The notes beneath the pieces are model-generated. The model did no database searches. It was not told the origin of the DNA and was given only the letters and a program-made list of their open reading frames with translations. Source: Halorubrum ruber (GTDB lineage: Archaea; Halobacteriota; Halobacteria; Halobacteriales; Haloferacaceae). Taken from it: a stretch of 64,000 nucleotides of DNA. Each line of letters starts with the position of its first letter. Positions within the stretch are counted from its first letter, which is position 1. Positions 7,662 through 16,052 of the stretch are shown here, in pieces. The stretch spans positions 1,240,001-1,304,000 of the forward strand of contig NZ_CP073695.1 in assembly GCF_018228765.1 (NCBI RefSeq), written 5' to 3'. Made by a program: the position numbers and the translations under genes.

Positions 7662-9656
7662 CTACTTCCCTTCGAACTCGGGCTCGCCGTCGCCCATGAA
7701 CGCCGTGACCCCTTCCATGAGGTCGTCGGTGTTCATTACGTGGCCGAAGCCCATCGCCTCGACCTCCAGCCCGGCCTCGTTGTCCGTCCGGCCGGCGTGG
7801 ATCGCGCGCTTCGTGTACTTCTGGGCGATCGGCGGGCCGCCGGCCAGCTGCTCGGCCAGCTCGCGGGCCCGCTCGTCGAGCTCGTCGTCCGGGACGACCT
7901 CGTTGACGAAGTCGTACTCGGCCATCGTCTCCGCGTCGTAGCGGTCGGCGGTGAGGATGATCTCCTTCGCGCGCCCCTCACCGACGATCCGGGCGAGGCG
8001 CTGCGTGCCACCCCACCCCGGAAGCAGGCCGAGGTCCAGCTCGGGCTGACCGAGCTCGGAGCGCTCGGAGGCGATCCGCATGTCCGCGGCGGTCGCCAGC
8101 TCCATCCCGCCGCCGAGGCAGTAGCCGTCGATGGCGGCGACTACGGGCTTGTCCGACTCCTCGAGCTTGCCGAACGTCTGCTGGCCCTGTCGGGAGAGCT
8201 CCACGGCGTGGATCGGGTCGGCGCCGCCCGCGGCCATGCTCTGGACGTCCGCGCCCGCGGAGAAGGCGCGGTCACCGGCGCCGGACAGCAGGATGGCCCG
8301 GACCTCGTCGTCGTCGTCCAGCCGGTCGATCGCGTCCGCGAGCTCGTCGAGGACTTCGCCGCTGATCGTGTTCATCCGGTGCGGGCGGTCGATCTCGACG
8401 TGGCCGACACGGTCGTCGACCGCGACGTTCAGCACCTCGTAGTCGGGGCCATCCTCGGCGTCGCTCGCGTCGCCGCTCCCGCCACTCGCGCCGCCGCGGA
8501 ACCCGCCGGATTCGCCGGCCTCGCGGAGATAGTCGGTCGCCTCGTAGCGCGCCTCGCCCGTCTCTTCCGCGAGCGCGTCGAGCGTCTCGACGAGCGCGTC
8601 GAGCCCCTCCTCGTCCGCGAGCTTGGCGGGGCCGTCGGGGAAGCCCGCGCCGAGCTTGACGGCCTCGTCGATGTCGTCGGCGTCGGCCACGTCGTTGCCG
8701 ATGAGGCCGGCCGTCTCGTTGGCCATCACGGCGAGCAGGCGGCGGCGGACGTCCTCGTCGACCGCGTCGCTGGGGATCTGGGCGCCGTCGCCGTCCTCGT
8801 AGTCGTAGAACCCCTTCCCGGTCTTCTTCCCGAGGTTCTCCGCCTCCACCTTCTCGCCGAGCAGCGGGCAGGGACGGTAGGCGTCGCCGAGCACCTCGTG
8901 CATGTACTCCAGCACGTGGTAGCCCACGTCGATGCCGACCTGGTCGGCGAGCTCGAACGAGCCCATCGGGAGGCCCATCCCGAACTTCGTCGTGGAGTCG
9001 ACCGCCTCCATCGTCGCGTCGCCGGACTCGACGATCCACGCCGCCTCGTTCATCAGCGGGACGAGGATCCGGTTGACGATGAAGCCGGGGCTGTCCTTGC
9101 GGACGCGGACCGGGGTCTTCCCCATCGACTCCGCGAGCCCCTCGATCAGTTCGAGGGTGTCCTCGCTCGTGTGCTTCCCGGAGATGACCTCGACGAGGTC
9201 CATCCGCACCGGCGGGTTGAAGAAGTGCATGCCGCAGAAGCGCTCGGGGCGGTCGGTGACCTCGGAGAGCTCGGTGATAGAGAGGCTGGAGGTGTTGGTG
9301 ACGAAGACGGCCTCCTCGGGCGCGTGCTCGACGACCTCGTCGTACACGTCCTTCTTGATCGCCATCTTCTCGGGGACGACCTCGACGACGACGTCGGCGC
9401 CGTCGAGCGCGTCCTCGAGGTCGACGAACGCCTCGACGCGGTCGAGCGCGGCGTCGGCCTCGTCGTCGCCGATCCGGTCCTTCTCGGCGAGCTTGCCGAG
9501 CGACCACTCGATCTGGTCGTACCCGTTCTGGACGAGCTCGTCGTTGATGTCGCGGAGCGACACGTCGTAGCCGGCGAGCGCCGCCACTTCCGCGATGCCG
9601 TGCCCCATGTTTCCGGCGCCGAGCACTGCCACGCGCTGAACGTCTTCGAGCTGCAT
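7662..9656 (-). CDS. 3-hydroxyacyl-CoA dehydrogenase/enoyl-CoA hydratase fusion
   Basis: A 664-aa bifunctional beta-oxidation enzyme. The N-terminal half is the NAD-dependent 3-hydroxyacyl-CoA dehydrogenase (GAGNMG at residues 13-18, the HFFNPP motif, then the C-terminal HAD domains with GKGFYDYE). The last 250 or so residues are a crotonase-fold enoyl-CoA hydratase (AGDRAFSAGADV and AIDGYCLGGGMELA). The domain order is the reverse of E. coli FadB and is common in archaea. The start at MQLEDVQRVAVLGAG is preferred by family length. An ATG at 9695 adds 13 residues and fits an AATAAACTTA box about 27 bp further up, so it remains possible. Confidence 0.92.
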   Translation of the reverse strand: MQLEDVQRVAVLGAGNMGHGIAEVAALAGYDVSLRDINDELVQNGYDQIEWSLGKLAEKDRIGDDEADAALDRVEAFVDLEDALDGADVVVEVVPEKMAIKKDVYDEVVEHAPEEAVFVTNTSSLSITELSEVTDRPERFCGMHFFNPPVRMDLVEVISGKHTSEDTLELIEGLAESMGKTPVRVRKDSPGFIVNRILVPLMNEAAWIVESGDATMEAVDSTTKFGMGLPMGSFELADQVGIDVGYHVLEYMHEVLGDAYRPCPLLGEKVEAENLGKKTGKGFYDYEDGDGAQIPSDAVDEDVRRRLLAVMANETAGLIGNDVADADDIDEAVKLGAGFPDGPAKLADEEGLDALVETLDALAEETGEARYEATDYLREAGESGGFRGGASGGSGDASDAEDGPDYEVLNVAVDDRVGHVEIDRPHRMNTISGEVLDELADAIDRLDDDDEVRAILLSGAGDRAFSAGADVQSMAAGGADPIHAVELSRQGQQTFGKLEESDKPVVAAIDGYCLGGGMELATAADMRIASERSELGQPELDLGLLPGWGGTQRLARIVGEGRAKEIILTADRYDAETMAEYDFVNEVVPDDELDERARELAEQLAGGPPIAQKYTKRAIHAGRTDNEAGLEVEAMGFGHVMNTDDLMEGVTAFMGDGEPEFEGK

Positions 9657-9803
9657 ACCAGAACGGTCGGAACCGTCATGGTTGAACGTTTTCATCTTCC
9701 AAACGCGAAACGTACTGTAAGTTTATTCGAGTAGGCTACGCCGGATCGCCGCGCGTCGAGTCGGAACCGAACGTACTCGTGCGTGCGGTCCCGTCGGATC
9801 GGT

Positions 9804-10484
9804 ATGGATGACGGAGCCGACGGCGCGAAGGAACGAACCGCGGACGCGGGCGCAGACGCCGCGGACGCGGGCGCGAACGCCGCGGACGCGTCCGATCCGG
9901 TCGCCGAAGCGCTTCGCGAGGACCCGACGATGGCGGCGCTGATCGACCGGCACGGACGGCTCTCGGTCGAGCCCGCCGCCGACGAGTTCGGTCGGCTCTG
10001 TACCTCGATCGTGAACCAGCAGCTCTCGACCGCCTCCGCGAACGCGATCCGCGAGCGGTTCCTGGACGTGCTGGGCGGCGAGCCGACGCCCGACCGCGTC
10101 CTCGCGGCCGACGAGGCGGCGCTGCGCGAGGCCGGGCTCAGCGGCACGAAGGTCGACTACCTGCGCAACGTCGCGACCGCGTTCCGCGACGACGAGCGCG
10201 ACTTCACCCGGGCGGGGCTGGCGGGCGTGAGCGACGACGAGGTCGTCGACCGGCTCACCGAGATTCGTGGGGTGGGCGAGTGGACCGCCCGGATGTACCT
10301 CATCTTCGCGCTCGGCCGCGAGGACGTGCTCCCACTCGGCGACCTCGCGGTGCGGAAGGGGATCGAGCAGGCCTACAACGACGGCGCGGAGCTGAGCCGG
10401 GCGGAGATGCGCGAGATCGGCGAGACGTGGCGCCCCTACCGGAGCTACGGCACGCGGTACATCTGGGCAGAGTACGAGTCGTAG
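9804..10484 (+). CDS. DNA-3-methyladenine glycosylase (AlkA-type HhH-GPD)
   Basis: A 226-aa base-excision repair glycosylase that removes alkylated purines. After a low-complexity Ala/Asp N-terminus (residues 1-40) comes the HhH-GPD domain: SIVNQQLSTASA, the helix-hairpin-helix LTEIRGVGEWTA (151-162) and the catalytic aspartate D180 in LPLGDLAVRKG. No FeS cysteine cluster is present, consistent with AlkA rather than Nth/MutY. A GTG at 9783 is an alternative start. Repeat element copy A follows directly. Confidence 0.88.
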   Translation: MDDGADGAKERTADAGADAADAGANAADASDPVAEALREDPTMAALIDRHGRLSVEPAADEFGRLCTSIVNQQLSTASANAIRERFLDVLGGEPTPDRVLAADEAALREAGLSGTKVDYLRNVATAFRDDERDFTRAGLAGVSDDEVVDRLTEIRGVGEWTARMYLIFALGREDVLPLGDLAVRKGIEQAYNDGAELSRAEMREIGETWRPYRSYGTRYIWAEYES

Positions 10485-10507
10485 AACGGTGCCCGCTGAT
10501 CGCTGGT

Positions 10508-10836
10508 GACCGCCCTCAAATCCCCAGTTGCTCGGCCATACGTACGCGGCTACTGATCAACGGCGAACACCGCCGAAGCCCCAGCCGCGAGGCGGGCGCA
10601 CACTCGTTGCGCTCCTCAGTCGCTCGCTTCGCTCGCTCCCTGCGGTGCTTACGTCGTCTGCGCCCGCCTCGCGGCTGCCCCTTCGAATCCCGCCCCGCCC
10701 CGCACAGCGACCGCACCTCACGCCTCCCCAGCCTCGTCGGTGGTCCTCCGCTTCGCTCCGGACCACCGACTCCCTCGCGCGGGCTGACTCGCGGCCTCCG
10801 CTTCGCTCCGGCCGCTCGCAGGCACGCGCCACCGCG
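10508..10836 (+). repeat. Structured dispersed element, copy A
   Basis: The core runs from about 10561 to 10836. Stem I pairs CAGCCGCGAGGCGGGCGCA (10582-10600) with its complement ending at about 10677. Stem II pairs GTCGGTGGTCC with GGACCACCGAC (about 10736-10770). Stem III pairs GCGGCC with GGCCGC (about 10792-10815). A degenerate flanking unit lies upstream, with its CCCCAG at 10522, exactly 57 bp before the one at 10579. This copy lacks the TTATAAA boxes. It lies between the convergent alkA and ATP-grasp genes. No plausible protein-coding frame is seen. Confidence 0.85.
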
Positions 10837-10867
10837 ACTGCTCCCGTCTCGTCGACCGCGTCTCCGT

Positions 10868-12226
10868 CTACTCTTCCTCTTCTTCGAGGATCTCGCCCGC
10901 CTCGTCGCGTTCGGTCTCGTCGGTGTCGGCGCGCCGACGCACGTCGACCCGGTAGTCGGTGAGGATGTCGCGGCCGAGGAGGAGCGGGTACTCCATGTGC
11001 CCGCGGTCCTCGACGCTCGCGGTGACGGTGTGCTGGTTGCCGCCGATGCCGATGACGAGGTCGACCACGGGACGGGCCTTCCCGCCCTTCACGCTGCCCG
11101 ACTTGACGCGCGTCATGCTCTTGATCGGGCCGGCGCCGATCTCGGCGGCGAGCTGGGTGTCGATGCTCGTCCGGGTCGCGCCCGTGTCAGACTTCGCGAG
11201 CGCCTGCGTCGAGCCGGAGGTGCCGGTGACGACGACCTCCTCGATGTAGCCGATGTCGGGCTGCTCGGTCGAGCTCGGTTTCGGCGCCGGTGCGCAGGAG
11301 GGCCGCGAGTCGTCGAGACTGGCGGCGACGCGCTCGACCGCGTCGTCGTCCACCTCGCCGCCGACCGTCTCGATCGCGAGCCGCGCGATGTGCGGGGCGG
11401 GGCTCGTGCCGGTCGCCTCGAAGAGCCCTTTGAAGCCGGCGGTGGGGTTCACTTCGAGGACGTACCAGCCGTCGTACCCCTCGACGAGGTCGACGCCGGC
11501 GTAGTCGAGCCCCATCACCTCGGCCGCGTAGAGGGCGGTGTCGGCGGCCTCCTGGGGCATGTCGTCGGTCGCGTCCTCGACAGCGCCGCCGAGCGCGACG
11601 TTCGTGCGCCAGTCGCCCTCCGGCGCGTAGCGGTACATCGAGCCGACGATCTCGTCGCCGACGACGTACACCCGCAGGTCGCGGTGCTTCTCGTCGTCGC
11701 GGTCGATCAGCTGCTGGAGGAACGCCTGCCGGTTCCCCACCTTCGGGTTCACCCGCTCCGTGAGGTCGACCTTCCACGTCCCGCCGCCGTGGGTCCCGAT
11801 CGCGGTCTTGTACACGCCCACGTCGCCGAACCGCTCGCGCCCCTCGTTGAGGCGGTCGTTCGACAGCGCCAGCAGCGCGTCCGGCACGCGGATGTTCCAG
11901 TCCGCGAGCGTCGCGGCCGTCGCGAACTTGTGGATCGACGCGAGGACGGCATCCGGCTCGTTCAGCATCGGCCGGATGCGCTCGAACGTCGTCGCCAGCC
12001 CCAGTAGCTCCGCGGGCTGGTCGGTGTTCGACAAGAGGAGGCGGTTCGCGATCACGTCGACCGCGGGCTCGACGGAGACGTCGCCGTCCTCGACGCTGAC
12101 CGCGGCGTTCTCCTCCCGGAGCCACACCGGCTCGTGGCCGAGGTCCTCAACCGCGTTGCAGATCGCCTTCGTCTCCTTGCTGTTGTGTAGCGACAGCACT
12201 CCCACCCGAACCGAGTCCGAACTCAT
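10868..12226 (-). CDS. RimK-type ATP-grasp ligase fused to a retropepsin-like RimB domain
   Basis: A 452-aa two-domain protein. Residues 1 to about 290 form a RimK-like ATP-grasp ligase, with a pre-ATP-grasp domain, KTAIGTHGGGTWKVDL as the glycine-rich loop and YVLEVNPTAGFKG as the metal-binding end. Residues from about 325 form a retropepsin-like domain (PF05618/RimB type) with SDTGATRTSID as the aspartyl-protease-like D-T-G and LLLGRDILTDYRVDV near the end. A linker rich in Pro and Ser joins them. RimK ligates amino acids to carboxylates, and RimB-like proteins cleave such tags. A divergent AstE-like deacylase lies 110 bp away, suggesting one amino-acid tagging and trimming pathway. The substrate is unknown. 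Confidence 0.85.
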   Translation of the reverse strand: MSSDSVRVGVLSLHNSKETKAICNAVEDLGHEPVWLREENAAVSVEDGDVSVEPAVDVIANRLLLSNTDQPAELLGLATTFERIRPMLNEPDAVLASIHKFATAATLADWNIRVPDALLALSNDRLNEGRERFGDVGVYKTAIGTHGGGTWKVDLTERVNPKVGNRQAFLQQLIDRDDEKHRDLRVYVVGDEIVGSMYRYAPEGDWRTNVALGGAVEDATDDMPQEAADTALYAAEVMGLDYAGVDLVEGYDGWYVLEVNPTAGFKGLFEATGTSPAPHIARLAIETVGGEVDDDAVERVAASLDDSRPSCAPAPKPSSTEQPDIGYIEEVVVTGTSGSTQALAKSDTGATRTSIDTQLAAEIGAGPIKSMTRVKSGSVKGGKARPVVDLVIGIGGNQHTVTASVEDRGHMEYPLLLGRDILTDYRVDVRRRADTDETERDEAGEILEEEEE

Positions 12227-12301
12227 ACGTCTCCCTGCGGGGGCCGAGGTAAAAGGAACGCCGATCGATTCAGCCCGGCGGGACGTCCGATCGCCCGGTC
12301 G

Positions 12302-12318
12302 CCATATATATACCCGGC
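12302..12318 (+). promoter_or_regulatory. TATA box of the AstE-like gene
   Basis: CATATATATACCC lies about 27 bp upstream of the ATG at 12337, giving a leaderless transcript divergent from the ATP-grasp gene. Confidence 0.55.
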
Positions 12319-12336
12319 CCCGCGCTCCGCTTTGGC

Positions 12337-13379
12337 ATGAGCGACGACCGGGCGTTCACGTACAACGGCGGGGCGGTGCCGCCCGGCGACACGCAGAACA
12401 TCCGTTACGGGATCAGCGAGACGTACCTCGGCGACCCGGTGCGGATCCCGGTCACCATCGTCAACGGCGAGCGCGACGGCCCCACCGCGTTCCTCACCGC
12501 GGCCGCCCACGGCGACGAGCTCAACGGGATCGAGGTCGTCCGCGAGGTGGCTCACGAGTGGGACCTCTCGGAGCTCGCGGGCACGCTGGTCTGTCTCCCC
12601 GTCCTCAACGTCCCCGGCTTCCTCGCCCAACAGCGGTACCTCCCGGTGTACGACCGCGACCTGAACCGGTCGTTCCCCGGGAAGCAGGGATCGACCAGCT
12701 CGAAGCGGATGGCCCACCGCATCTACGAGAACTTCATCGCGCCCTGCGACTTCGGGCTCGACTTCCACACCTCCACCCGCGGCCGGACGAACATGCTCCA
12801 CGTCCGCGCGGACATGACCGACGAGGCGGTCTACCGCCTCGCGATGGCGTTCGGCTCGAAGGTGATCATCGACAGCGACGGCCCGGGCGGCACCCTCCGC
12901 GGCGAGGCGACCGCCGACGGCATCCCCACGATCACGATCGAGATGGGCGAGGCCCACCGGTTCCAGCGCCCGCTGATCGACGACGCGCTCGCGGGCGTCC
13001 GCTCCGTCTTCGCGGAGTACGAGCTCTTAGAGACCGACACGGTTCGCTGGCCCGGGTGGCGCACAATCGTCGCCGGCGCGGGCGAGAAGACGTGGCTGCG
13101 CGCCGACTCCGGCGGCATCGTCGACACCCACTTCGAGAGCGGGTCGCTCGTCCGCGAGGGCGAGCGCATCGCGACGATCACCAACCCGTTCAAGGAGGAC
13201 GCGGTCGCGGTCGAGGCCCCTTCACCGGCCTCCTCATCGGCCTGTTGGAGAACCCCGTCGTCTACCCCGGCAACCCCCTCTGTCACCTCGTCGAGATCGG
13301 CGAGTCGACCCGCCGGGCGATCGAGGCCGGCGACGCGCCGAAGCCCGTCGGCCAGCCGGCGTCGACGGTCAGAGAATAG
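12337..13379 (+). pseudogene. AstE/AspA-family deacylase (M14-like), frameshifted near the 3' end
   Basis: The first 295 or so residues are a clear succinylglutamate desuccinylase/aspartoacylase: AAHGDELNGIEV carries the zinc-binding H-x-x-E, then NRSFPG, LDFHTSTRG (second zinc His) and TIEMGEAHR (catalytic Glu). The C-terminal beta domain continues in another frame from about 13221 (FTGLLIGLLENPVVYPGNPLCHLVEIG). One C is missing from the CCCC run at 13217-13220; restoring it gives a 347-aa protein ending at 13379. Such hydrolases accompany RimK-like ligases in known clusters. It is either a recent lesion or a sequencing error. Confidence 0.82.
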
Positions 13380-13454
13380 GACTCCCCGTTACTCTCCGGC
13401 CAGCCGGCGTCGACGGTCAGGGAATAGGACTCCCCGTTACTCTCCGGCCAGCCG
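13350..13454. repeat. 48-bp tandem duplication across two convergent gene ends
   Basis: Unit 1 is 13350-13397, unit 2 is 13398-13445, and a partial third follows. Unit 1 holds the TAG of the AstE-like gene. The stop of the minus-strand membrane protein (13437-13439) lies in unit 2. The two full units differ at one base. Confidence 0.9.
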
Positions 13455-13979
13455 TCCTCGAAGCCCGACCGCGGCGCCGGCGACGACCGCGAGGAAGCCG
13501 ACGAGGAACGCGACCGGCTGGAGGAAGACCCGCTGCGCGACGACGGCCCCCGGTTCCCGCTCGACGGTTCGGGTCCAGAACTCGTACCGCTCGCCGTCGC
13601 GCTCGACGATCAGCAGCCCGTCCCCGAGCGTCGGCTCCGTCGGGTACGACAGCGAGTCGACGCGCTCGTCGGGGTCCTCGACGCCGAATCCGCCTTCCGG
13701 CGCGTCGCGGGCGCGGTCGAACGCCGCCCGCGCGTCGGGCGCGAGGTCGGCGTACGCGACGACCGCGTCCGAGGCGTTAGTGTCGTTCTCCGCGTCGGAC
13801 CCGTTTGCCGCGCCGGTCGCCGGCGACTCGATGCCGGCGACCGACCCCTCGCCCACCGGCTGAACGGTGTGCGTGTAGGCGGGGTTCGGCTCGCCGACCG
13901 AGACGGGGAGGAACAGGGGGTTCGCCATCAGGAGGACGCCGAGCGCGACGAGCCCGACGGCCGCGAGCGGGGTGCGCAT
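13437..13979 (-). CDS. Hypothetical membrane protein with extracellular loop
   Basis: A 180-aa protein with a TM segment at each end (about residues 5-27 and 150-172) and an acidic, Asn/Asp-rich extracellular-looking middle. The second TM is followed by a short basic tail (GLRGRLAGE). No family name is secure. It is convergent with the AstE-like gene, and both gene ends lie within a 48-bp tandem duplication. Confidence 0.65.
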   Translation of the reverse strand: MRTPLAAVGLVALGVLLMANPLFLPVSVGEPNPAYTHTVQPVGEGSVAGIESPATGAANGSDAENDTNASDAVVAYADLAPDARAAFDRARDAPEGGFGVEDPDERVDSLSYPTEPTLGDGLLIVERDGERYEFWTRTVEREPGAVVAQRVFLQPVAFLVGFLAVVAGAAVGLRGRLAGE

Positions 13980-14028
13980 GGGTCGGGGTTTGTCGGGCCG
14001 GGAGTTGAGCTTTTCCGACTCGACATGG

Positions 14029-14455
14029 ATTTATAAATCGAATCGTCGGTTTCCGCTGACCATTTATAAACGAACGGCGCCTCCGCGGTGAGTTCTTCCA
14101 ACGTCTTGGGCGTTTGCTTATAAACTGGTATTGGCGGACCGGTGGCGGACACCTCCAAAGCCCCAGTCACGAGGGCGGCGCACGCTCGTTGCGCTCCTCG
14201 TCGCTCGTTTCACTCGCTCCTGCGGTGCTTACGTCGCCTGCGCCGCCCTCGTGACTGCCCCTTTGAGTCCCGCCCCATACCGCACGGCAACCGCACCTCA
14301 CACCTCCCCAGCCTCGTCGGCGGTCCTTCGCTTCGCTCCGGACCGCCGACTCCCTCGCGCGGCGCTCCTCGCGCCCGCTGGGCGCTCGGAGGCGCGCGCC
14401 ACCGCAGTTCGTTTATAAATAATCGTCGCCGTCGCTCCTGGTTGTTTAAATACTG
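14029..14455 (+). repeat. Structured dispersed element, copy B
   Basis: TTATAAA-type boxes occur at about 14030, 14064 and 14118, and the core runs to TTTATAAA at 14412-14419. A box-like TCTTGG at 14104 is exactly 57 bp before CCCCAG at 14161. Stem I is CAGTCACGAGGGCGGCGCA with a perfect 19-bp complement. Stem II is GTCGGCGGTCC/GGACCGCCGAC and stem III is GCGCCC/GGGCGC. Beyond the last TATA-like box lies CGTCGCCGTCGCTC and TTGTTTAAATACT, shared with copy C. Confidence 0.85.
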
Positions 14456-14495
14456 TATCGCATCCGGCCGTGGCGCACGCACCCCTGCTGTTCCT

Positions 14496-15260
14496 CTATC
14501 GCCCGATAGTCCCCTGCCGCGTCACGGGCGCGTCGGGGTCGATGAGGAAGGCGACGACGGTCGCGCCCTCGTCCCCAGCGCTCACGGTCGGCGGGGCGCC
14601 GTCGCCGGTCCACAAGACGCTCTCCGTCTCGTCGAGCGTGGTGTCGCCGACGTCGACGGCGCCCTCGAAGACGTACACGTAGGCGTCGCGGCCCTCGATC
14701 TCGGGGAGCGTCGCGCCCGCATCCGCGTCGAGGCGGACGTCGTAGCAGTCGACCGCGTTGCGCACAGTGAACGGGTGGTCGGCGCCCGCCGGCGCGAACA
14801 CGCGGCGCCACTCGTTCGGCTCGGGGTCCGGCAGCGGCCCGTGCTGGATCCCGGGTTCTAAGCCGATCTCTTGGGGGCGGACGAAGATCTGGAGCATCCG
14901 GAGCGGCGGGTCGTCGGCGAGCGTCTCCTCGGCGTGCCAGAACCCGGACCCGGCGTTCATCACGAGCAGGTGTTCCGAGTCGGTGACCAGCTCGTTGCCC
15001 TCGCGGTCGTCGTGGCGCATCACGCCCGCGGGCACCCACGAGACGATCTCCTCGTCGCGGTGCTGGTGCATCCGGATCAGCGTGCCGGGGTCCATGAACG
15101 ACTCGACGACCGTCGAGAGGGGTCCGTAGCCGTGGTCGTCGTGGTCCGGGAGATTCCGCCCGGGGAAGTTGAACCGCGTGCGGAACTTCCCCTGATTTTG
15201 AAAGACCTCGGAGCGGGGCGCCGGGTGGAGGCCGCGGTCGGCGGCGGTGGTGGAGTCCAT
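14496..15260 (-). CDS. Pirin family protein
   Basis: A 254-aa bicupin of the pirin family. The N-terminal cupin has DDHGYGPLSTVVESF and MHQHRDEEIVSWVPAGVMRH, whose histidines and glutamate match the metal site, then GSGFWHAEE. The C-terminal half has the RRVFAPAGADHPF and YVYVFEGAVDVGD segments typical of pirins. Some pirins have quercetinase activity and others act as transcription cofactors; the role here is unknown. The start at 15260 fits a GGCTTTTCACC box about 27 bp upstream. Confidence 0.88.
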   Translation of the reverse strand: MDSTTAADRGLHPAPRSEVFQNQGKFRTRFNFPGRNLPDHDDHGYGPLSTVVESFMDPGTLIRMHQHRDEEIVSWVPAGVMRHDDREGNELVTDSEHLLVMNAGSGFWHAEETLADDPPLRMLQIFVRPQEIGLEPGIQHGPLPDPEPNEWRRVFAPAGADHPFTVRNAVDCYDVRLDADAGATLPEIEGRDAYVYVFEGAVDVGDTTLDETESVLWTGDGAPPTVSAGDEGATVVAFLIDPDAPVTRQGTIGR

Positions 15261-15344
15261 TACCAACTGGTAAAATCTCCGCGGTGAAAAGCCGTCCGGT
15301 GGGGGCGACGCGCTCTTTTGTCCCGCGCCCCGCGTTCCGGTATC

Positions 15345-15953
15345 GTGCCGACCGTCCTCTCGGAGCTCGACCGCCGCAAGCGCGACGACCGCCCCGACGA
15401 GACGTTCTACGCCGAGCCGCGGTTCGTCACCCACGCGGACGACGCGTTCCTCGCGCGGCTGACCGAGCTGTACGCCGCGGTGACCGAGCCCGGCGACCGC
15501 GTCCTCGACGCGATGAGCAGCTGGGTGTCGCACCTACCCGACGTCGAATACGCCCGCGTCGTCGGCCACGGGCTCAACGAGGCCGAGCTGGCCGCCAACG
15601 ACCGTCTCGACGAGTTCGTCGTCAGCGACCTCAACGCCGACCAGTCGCTGCCGTTCGACGACGGCTCGTTCGACGTCGTCTGCTGTGCGCTGTCGGTCCA
15701 GTACCTCCAGTACCCCGGCCCCGTGTTCGCGGAGTTCGCCCGCGTCCTCGCCCCCGGCGGCACGATCGTCGTGAGCTTCTCGAACCGCATGTTCCCGACG
15801 AAGGCCGTCCGCGCGTGGCGGGCCGCCACGATGGCCGAGCGGGCTGACCTCGTTGAGCGGTACCTCGACGCGGGCGGCTTCGAGGTCGCCGACCGGATCG
15901 CCGAGCGGCCGGGCGAGGACCCGTTCCACGCCGTGGTGGGAAGGCTCCCCTGA
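15345..15953 (+). CDS. Class I SAM-dependent methyltransferase
   Basis: A 202-aa Methyltransf_11-type enzyme. Motif I is degenerate (GDRVLDAMSSWVSHLP rather than D-x-G-x-G). It is followed by VSDLNADQSLPFDDGSFDVVCCALSVQYLQYPG, a typical motif II/III region, and the FARVLAPGGTIVVSFSNRMFP segment. The GTG at 15345 is preferred because CTCTTTTGTC lies about 27 bp upstream. The substrate cannot be predicted. It is divergent from the pirin gene, about 85 bp away. Confidence 0.8.
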   Translation: MPTVLSELDRRKRDDRPDETFYAEPRFVTHADDAFLARLTELYAAVTEPGDRVLDAMSSWVSHLPDVEYARVVGHGLNEAELAANDRLDEFVVSDLNADQSLPFDDGSFDVVCCALSVQYLQYPGPVFAEFARVLAPGGTIVVSFSNRMFPTKAVRAWRAATMAERADLVERYLDAGGFEVADRIAERPGEDPFHAVVGRLP

Positions 15954-16052
15954 GGCCGCGTCGCGTCGCCGCCGGGGCCGCTGTCGGGCTCTGGTCGCTC
16001 GCGGACAGCCGGGGCGACGCGGTGAGAAGGTCGGTAGGCCGGGCCGCCCCGC

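Noticed and set aside
7740-9734. 664-aa plus-strand open frame opposite the HAD/hydratase gene, and many similar long antisense frames (e.g. 10280-12007, 4542-6008)
   Set aside because: High GC leaves antisense frames open. Their translations are Arg/Asp/Val-rich low-complexity sequence without motifs, while the opposite strand encodes a recognisable enzyme.
14142-14861. Open frames running through repeat copy B (and similar ones in A, C, D and E)
   Set aside because: The frames follow the repeated stems, shift between copies and have no conserved reading frame, so selection is on base pairing and not on a protein.
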